44,831 nt of DNA from an uncultured Pseudomonadota bacterium (GTDB lineage: Bacteria; Pseudomonadota; Alphaproteobacteria; RF32; CAG-239). The stretch covers positions 1-44,831 of the forward strand of contig CASFNB010000011.1 of NCBI GenBank assembly GCA_949295915.1, read 5' to 3'. This document shows, piece by piece, positions 42,198 through 44,831 of the stretch. Numbering within the stretch: position 1 is the stretch's first letter; each line of letters begins with the position of its first letter. The notes beneath the pieces are model-generated. The model was not told the origin of the DNA. It did not search any database and saw only the letters and a list, made by a program, of their open reading frames with translations. The position numbers were made by a program, and so were the translations under genes.

Positions 42198-43784
42198 TTA
42201 AGACAACATTTCCACCAGTTTTTCAGCGCATTTGAGCCCGTCGACAGCGGCCGACATAATTCCGCCGGCATAACCTGCGCCTTCACCGCAAGGATACAAG
42301 CCTTTAACCGAGCTTTGCAAGGTTTCGTCTCGATAAATGCGGATTGGAGAAGAACTACGGCTTTCCACACCGGTCATCACGGCATCATGTGTGGCAAAGC
42401 CGTGGAGCTTTTTATCCATATCCACAATCGCCAAGCGCATGGTTTCAAGAATATAAGGCGGCAAAACAGCTGCCATATTGCCAAAGGTCACCCCTGGGGT
42501 ATAACTGGGTTTAACATCGCCTGCTTGTTTGGAATCTTTGTTCTTTAATAAATCACCGACCAGTTGCGCCGGTGCGTGATAGTTGCGACCGCCGGCAATA
42601 AAGGCTTTTTCCTCGAGCTCACGCTGCCAATACATGCCTTGCAGAGGATGATTGCCGCCGAAATCTTGCGGCGTAACACCGACCAAAAGTGCCGCGTTGG
42701 CATTTTCTTTGTTGCGGGCATGCTCACTCATACCATTAGTCACAACCCTATTTTTTTCGGAAGCTGCGGCAATCACCTCGCCACCGGGGCACATGCAGAA
42801 AGTAAAAGCCGAACGTCCATTGGGTGCATGATATGCCATTTTATAATCCGCGGCGCCAAGTTGAGAAGAAAATTTTCCGTATTGTGAAGAACTTATAAGT
42901 TTTTGTTGATGTTCTACTCGAACCCCCACAGCAAAAGGTTTCGGCTCAATTACAAAGCCTAAGCGATAAAGCATTTCAAAAGTATCTCGCGCACTGTGTC
43001 CAATCGCCAAAATGACGGAATCTGCCGCTTGTTCATAGATATTGCCTTGCGCATCACGAATTTTCAGTGCCGTAATTTGCTGATTTTTAATCAAGATATC
43101 TTCAAGTTTATTTTCAAAACGATATTCCCCGCCCAAGCTTTCTATTTTATGGCGAATATTTTGCACCACACGCGCCAAAATATCTGTTCCGACATGAGGT
43201 TTAGCCAAATAGGCAATTTCCTCCGGCGCGCCGGCAGAAACCAACTCTTGCAACACTTTAGCAGTGTATTTATCTTTTTTAATGCCGCTCATCAGCTTGC
43301 CGTCAGAAAAAGTACCGGCGCCGCCTTCCCCAAATTGGACATTAGATTCCGGATTAAGTTCGCCGCCATGCCAAAAGGCTTGCACATCTTGTTGACGTTC
43401 CGGTACCTTGCGCCCGCGCTCAAAAATAATCGGTTTTAGTCCGGCTTCGGCCAGCGCAATTCCGGCAAGCATTCCGGCAGGTCCGCTCCCGACAATCACC
43501 GGTCGGAGGGGTGATTTTGCTTTGGGTAGAGCATATTTTTCCGTCTCTTCTATAGCAAATATATCTTTGTTATTACAACAAGATAAAAACTTTTGTTCAT
43601 TTTCTACTTCAACATCAAAGCCATAAACATAATGCACATCAGACTTGCGTCTGGCATCTATGGCTTGTTTGATGATTTTAAAAGACAACCATGTCCCCGA
43701 ATAGCCGATTTCTTTTTTCACATATTCGGGCAAATCGGAAAAAGAAACCGACAACGGCACTTTGATATTATTGATTCTGAGCAT
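42198..43784 (-). CDS. FAD-dependent oxidoreductase of the COG2509 type
   Basis: A 528-residue flavoprotein. A short N-terminal domain with basic residues (about 1-75) precedes the FAD-binding motif VIVGSGPAGMLAGIALAEAG at about 94-113, then FERGRKVPER, FGEGGAGTFSDGKL, VILAIGHSARDTFEML, and at the C-terminus YPCGEGAGYAGGIMSAAVDG. This is the plan of the widespread 'NAD(P)/FAD-dependent oxidoreductase' (COG2509) whose substrate is unknown. AAGGA precedes ATG 43784 with seven nt spacing; the longer frame to 43898 runs through a terminator and is rejected. Confidence 0.88.
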   Translation of the reverse strand: MLRINNIKVPLSVSFSDLPEYVKKEIGYSGTWLSFKIIKQAIDARRKSDVHYVYGFDVEVENEQKFLSCCNNKDIFAIEETEKYALPKAKSPLRPVIVGSGPAGMLAGIALAEAGLKPIIFERGRKVPERQQDVQAFWHGGELNPESNVQFGEGGAGTFSDGKLMSGIKKDKYTAKVLQELVSAGAPEEIAYLAKPHVGTDILARVVQNIRHKIESLGGEYRFENKLEDILIKNQQITALKIRDAQGNIYEQAADSVILAIGHSARDTFEMLYRLGFVIEPKPFAVGVRVEHQQKLISSSQYGKFSSQLGAADYKMAYHAPNGRSAFTFCMCPGGEVIAAASEKNRVVTNGMSEHARNKENANAALLVGVTPQDFGGNHPLQGMYWQRELEEKAFIAGGRNYHAPAQLVGDLLKNKDSKQAGDVKPSYTPGVTFGNMAAVLPPYILETMRLAIVDMDKKLHGFATHDAVMTGVESRSSSPIRIYRDETLQSSVKGLYPCGEGAGYAGGIMSAAVDGLKCAEKLVEMLS

Positions 43785-43846
43785 GGATATATCCTTCTTA
43801 TGAAAAATTTTATCCGAATATAATCCAATTTTATCGGATATGCCAC

Positions 43847-43880
43847 AAAAAAAAGGCAATAGTCTGAAAACTATTGCCTT
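43847..43880 (-). terminator. Terminator of the small membrane-protein operon
   Basis: AAGGCAATAGT pairs with ACTATTGCCTT (43853-43863 with 43870-43880) around a 6-nt loop. On the minus strand eight T follow. The stem includes the stop codon of the 117-residue gene. Confidence 0.9.
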
Positions 43881-44232
43881 AACCGAGCAGCAGTACAATT
43901 AAAAAGATAAGTGCGCTCACGCCCGTCATACCAAGAAAAAACTTCCAACTGGTAAAAGTTTTCCAAGTGAGGTAAATTCCGGCGACCAAACAAAAAATAC
44001 CGCCGCCCCATTCAAGAATAAACCCCAATGTTTTGGGGAAAATCATCATCCATGAATCTTCAGAACACATCAGAATGGCATAAATTGACAATCCGATGAG
44101 CGCCGGTATCCATAAATATTTGTATTTTAACACTCCCAACAAAACGCCGATAAGCTGTAAATAAAAGGCAAGCATTAAGATACAAAAAGCCAAACACAAA
44201 ATAACCGAGATAATACTCAATATCACTTCCAT
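43879..44232 (-). CDS. Membrane protein, 117 aa, four predicted segments
   Basis: I do not recognise this protein. It is almost entirely hydrophobic, with four likely membrane segments (about 3-30, 36-56, 66-88, 94-116) and short loops containing Trp and acidic residues (CSEDSWMMIFPK). No ribosome site is apparent, but it begins three nt after the preceding small membrane gene, which suggests translational coupling. The pair may form a complex. Function unknown. Confidence 0.65.
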   Translation of the reverse strand: MEVILSIISVILCLAFCILMLAFYLQLIGVLLGVLKYKYLWIPALIGLSIYAILMCSEDSWMMIFPKTLGFILEWGGGIFCLVAGIYLTWKTFTSWKFFLGMTGVSALIFLIVLLLG

Positions 44233-44235
44233 AAG

Positions 44236-44442
44236 CTATTTTTTTAATAAGATGATAAAGATAACAATTACTAAAATCACCCACCAACCGATATGAGCAA
44301 ACATTAGTGTAATCAACCACCAAAGCAGCCAGCAAACAGCGGCAACAAACATTAAGATAAAAGCAACAGCAATTATTTTAATGCAAATAACGGCAAGAAT
44401 AATAAAAAGTATCACTCCGATTATGATTTCCAAAAAACTCAT
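44236..44442 (-). CDS. Small membrane protein, 68 aa
   Basis: A 68-residue hydrophobic protein with two to three membrane segments (SFLEIIIGVILFIILAVI at the N-terminus; Trp-rich VCWLLWWLITLMFAHIGWWV in the middle) and a C-terminal KK. I place the start at ATG 44442 because the longer frame to 44718 crosses a terminator-like hairpin and a promoter. The ribosome site is weak. A good promoter lies 80 nt upstream, so this and the 117-residue gene form a two-gene operon. Function unknown. Confidence 0.6.
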   Translation of the reverse strand: MSFLEIIIGVILFIILAVICIKIIAVAFILMFVAAVCWLLWWLITLMFAHIGWWVILVIVIFIILLKK

Positions 44443-44469
44443 AATTAAATATGTTTTAAGTGCAGTATT

Positions 44470-44498
44470 GAGGCAAATACCGCGTGAATAATAGCCTC
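44470..44498 (-). other. Leader hairpin of the small membrane-protein operon
   Basis: GAGGC pairs with GCCTC (44494-44498 with 44470-44474) around a 19-nt loop, within the roughly 75-nt leader between the promoter and the 68-residue gene. It may modulate expression. Confidence 0.35.
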
Positions 44499-44521
44499 TA
44501 TAATAATTTTTTGATAATGAG

Positions 44522-44550
44522 AATATACCAGAAAAACGATCATTTGGCAA
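44522..44550 (-). promoter_or_regulatory. Promoter of the small membrane-protein operon
   Basis: Minus-strand TTGCCA (44550-44545), a 17-nt spacer and TATATT (44527-44522) preceded by TGG, an extended -10. Start expected near 44515. Confidence 0.7.
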
Positions 44551-44638
44551 GATTTTTACAAATTTCTTTTTTATGAGCGTAATAATAAGAAACCGGCAAA
44601 AATATGAGCGGAGGAACAAAAGTTCGAAGACGGCCGCC

Positions 44639-44665
44639 AAAAAAGCACCTAAATGTGCTTTTTTT
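44639..44665. terminator. Bidirectional hairpin beside repeat E2
   Basis: AAAAAAGCAC (44639-44648) pairs with GTGCTTTTTT (44655-44664) around CTAAAT. Immediately left of it lies a further small stem, GAAC AAAA GTTC (44614-44625), enclosed by GCGG/CCGC. No gene ends here inside the window, so it may belong to the E2 element. Confidence 0.65.
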
Positions 44666-44676
44666 AAGGAGACGCA

Positions 44677-44706
44677 ATGAGACTTGGCTTTGAAAGAATG
44701 CGATAG
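44677..44706 (+). other. Nine-codon open frame with ideal ribosome site, coding doubtful
   Basis: AAGGAG (44666-44671) stands five nt before an ATG that encodes MRLGFERMR and stops. The frame lies in a hairpin: GACT/AGTC and GGCTTTG/CAAAGCC (44681-44692 with 44716-44727). It could be a leader peptide preceding the E2 structure, or chance. Confidence 0.25.
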
Positions 44707-44732
44707 CTTTCGTAACAAAGCCTAGTCGGAAT

Positions 44733-44831
44733 TGGGAAATAAAGTAACTTTGAAGGCGAAAAAAATTTTAGTGTACAAAGAAGTACATGAATTTTTTGAG
44801 ACCGCACAAAGTTGCTTTAGTTACCCATTAT
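44733..44831. repeat. Palindromic repeat element E2
   Basis: The left arm (44733-44752) pairs with the right arm (44807-44827), including an internal run of AACTTTG/CAAAGTT. An inner hairpin (44761-44776 with 44783-44797) ends in GTGTAC / GTAC around AAAGAA. It aligns without gaps to E1 at 16-110 in the same orientation. Relative to E1, pairs change on both sides: 21-104 G-C to A-T, 29-96 G-C to A-T, 31-94 T-A to C-G, 16-110 C-G to T-A. The window ends inside or just after the element. Confidence 0.75.

Noticed and set aside
44443..44718. N-terminal extension of the 68-residue membrane protein
   Set aside because: It would cross a bidirectional hairpin, part of repeat E2's neighbourhood and the operon's own promoter.
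1..44831. CRISPR array or insertion sequence
   Set aside because: No series of evenly spaced direct repeats and no transposase-like protein were seen. The repeats found are single pairs or palindromes.

Overview
The window is a 44.8 kb piece of a low-GC, Gram-negative bacterial chromosome, most likely a host-associated alphaproteobacterium. The evidence is the pair nrdR-nusB next to glyA-rpiB, the alphaproteobacterial lipid A order lpxA-lpxI-lpxB (LpxI rather than LpxH), ClpP/ClpX near trigger factor, and the general AT-richness with short intergenic gaps. I infer a gut-associated lineage of the RF32/'Azospirillum-like' kind from general flavour only; no 16S rRNA is present.

Layout. 1-5065: a palindromic repeat (E1), then a leftward block nusB, nrdR, murF, and, beyond a rightward orphan gene, glyA and rpiB. 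The riboflavin genes that commonly sit between nrdR and nusB in alphaproteobacteria are missing here. 5200-5810: tRNA-Cys and tRNA-Asn with a strong promoter; the 3' end of tRNA-Asn plus its terminator is repeated about 257 bp downstream, around a hairpin-rich insert. 5815-7922: small unknown genes, an RNHCP zinc protein and an HD hydrolase. 7971-14956: clpX, clpP, a three-gene glycosyltransferase cassette, trigger factor and tRNA-Leu. 15103-20557: a TPR/SHOCT-like lipoprotein, prfC, comEC and a Cys-rich secreted protein. 20600-26366: a structured intergenic region, lpxB-lpxI-lpxA, a membrane-anchored methyltransferase and an autotransporter. 26441-30110: a four-gene envelope-glycan operon (ArnT-like, ArnC-like, YdjC/HpnK deacetylase, GtrA). 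30195-32628: an orphan phage tail-fibre cassette. 32881-33211: tRNA-Met, with the same architecture of duplicated 3' end plus hairpin-rich insert as tRNA-Asn. 33215-44442: ROK kinase, MarC, TerC, EptA-like phosphoethanolamine transferase, nagA-nagB, a UDP-glucose dehydrogenase/SIMPL operon, a FAD protein and small membrane proteins. 44443-44831: a second copy (E2) of the palindromic repeat that opens the window.

How the genes fit together. Much of the content serves the cell envelope: lipid A synthesis (lpxA/I/B), its likely modification (EptA-like, ArnT-like, ArnC-like, GtrA), nucleotide-sugar supply (ugd), peptidoglycan (murF) and amino-sugar catabolism (nagA, nagB, ROK kinase). Proteostasis (tig, clpP, clpX), one-carbon metabolism (glyA) and translation termination (prfC) are housekeeping.

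Most interesting features. (1) E1 and E2 at the two window ends are 95-nt gapless homologues forming long imperfect hairpins, with at least four double compensatory base-pair changes; this suggests a conserved structured or mobile element resembling, in concept, Rickettsia palindromic elements. (2) Two unrelated tRNA genes (Asn, Met) are each followed by a direct repeat of tRNA 3' end + terminator + flank bracketing a small, palindrome-rich insert that carries a T-arm mimic. (3) A 14-cysteine, metallothionein-like N-terminus is fused through a membrane segment to a SIMPL domain. No CRISPR array, insertion sequence, integrase or complete prophage was seen.
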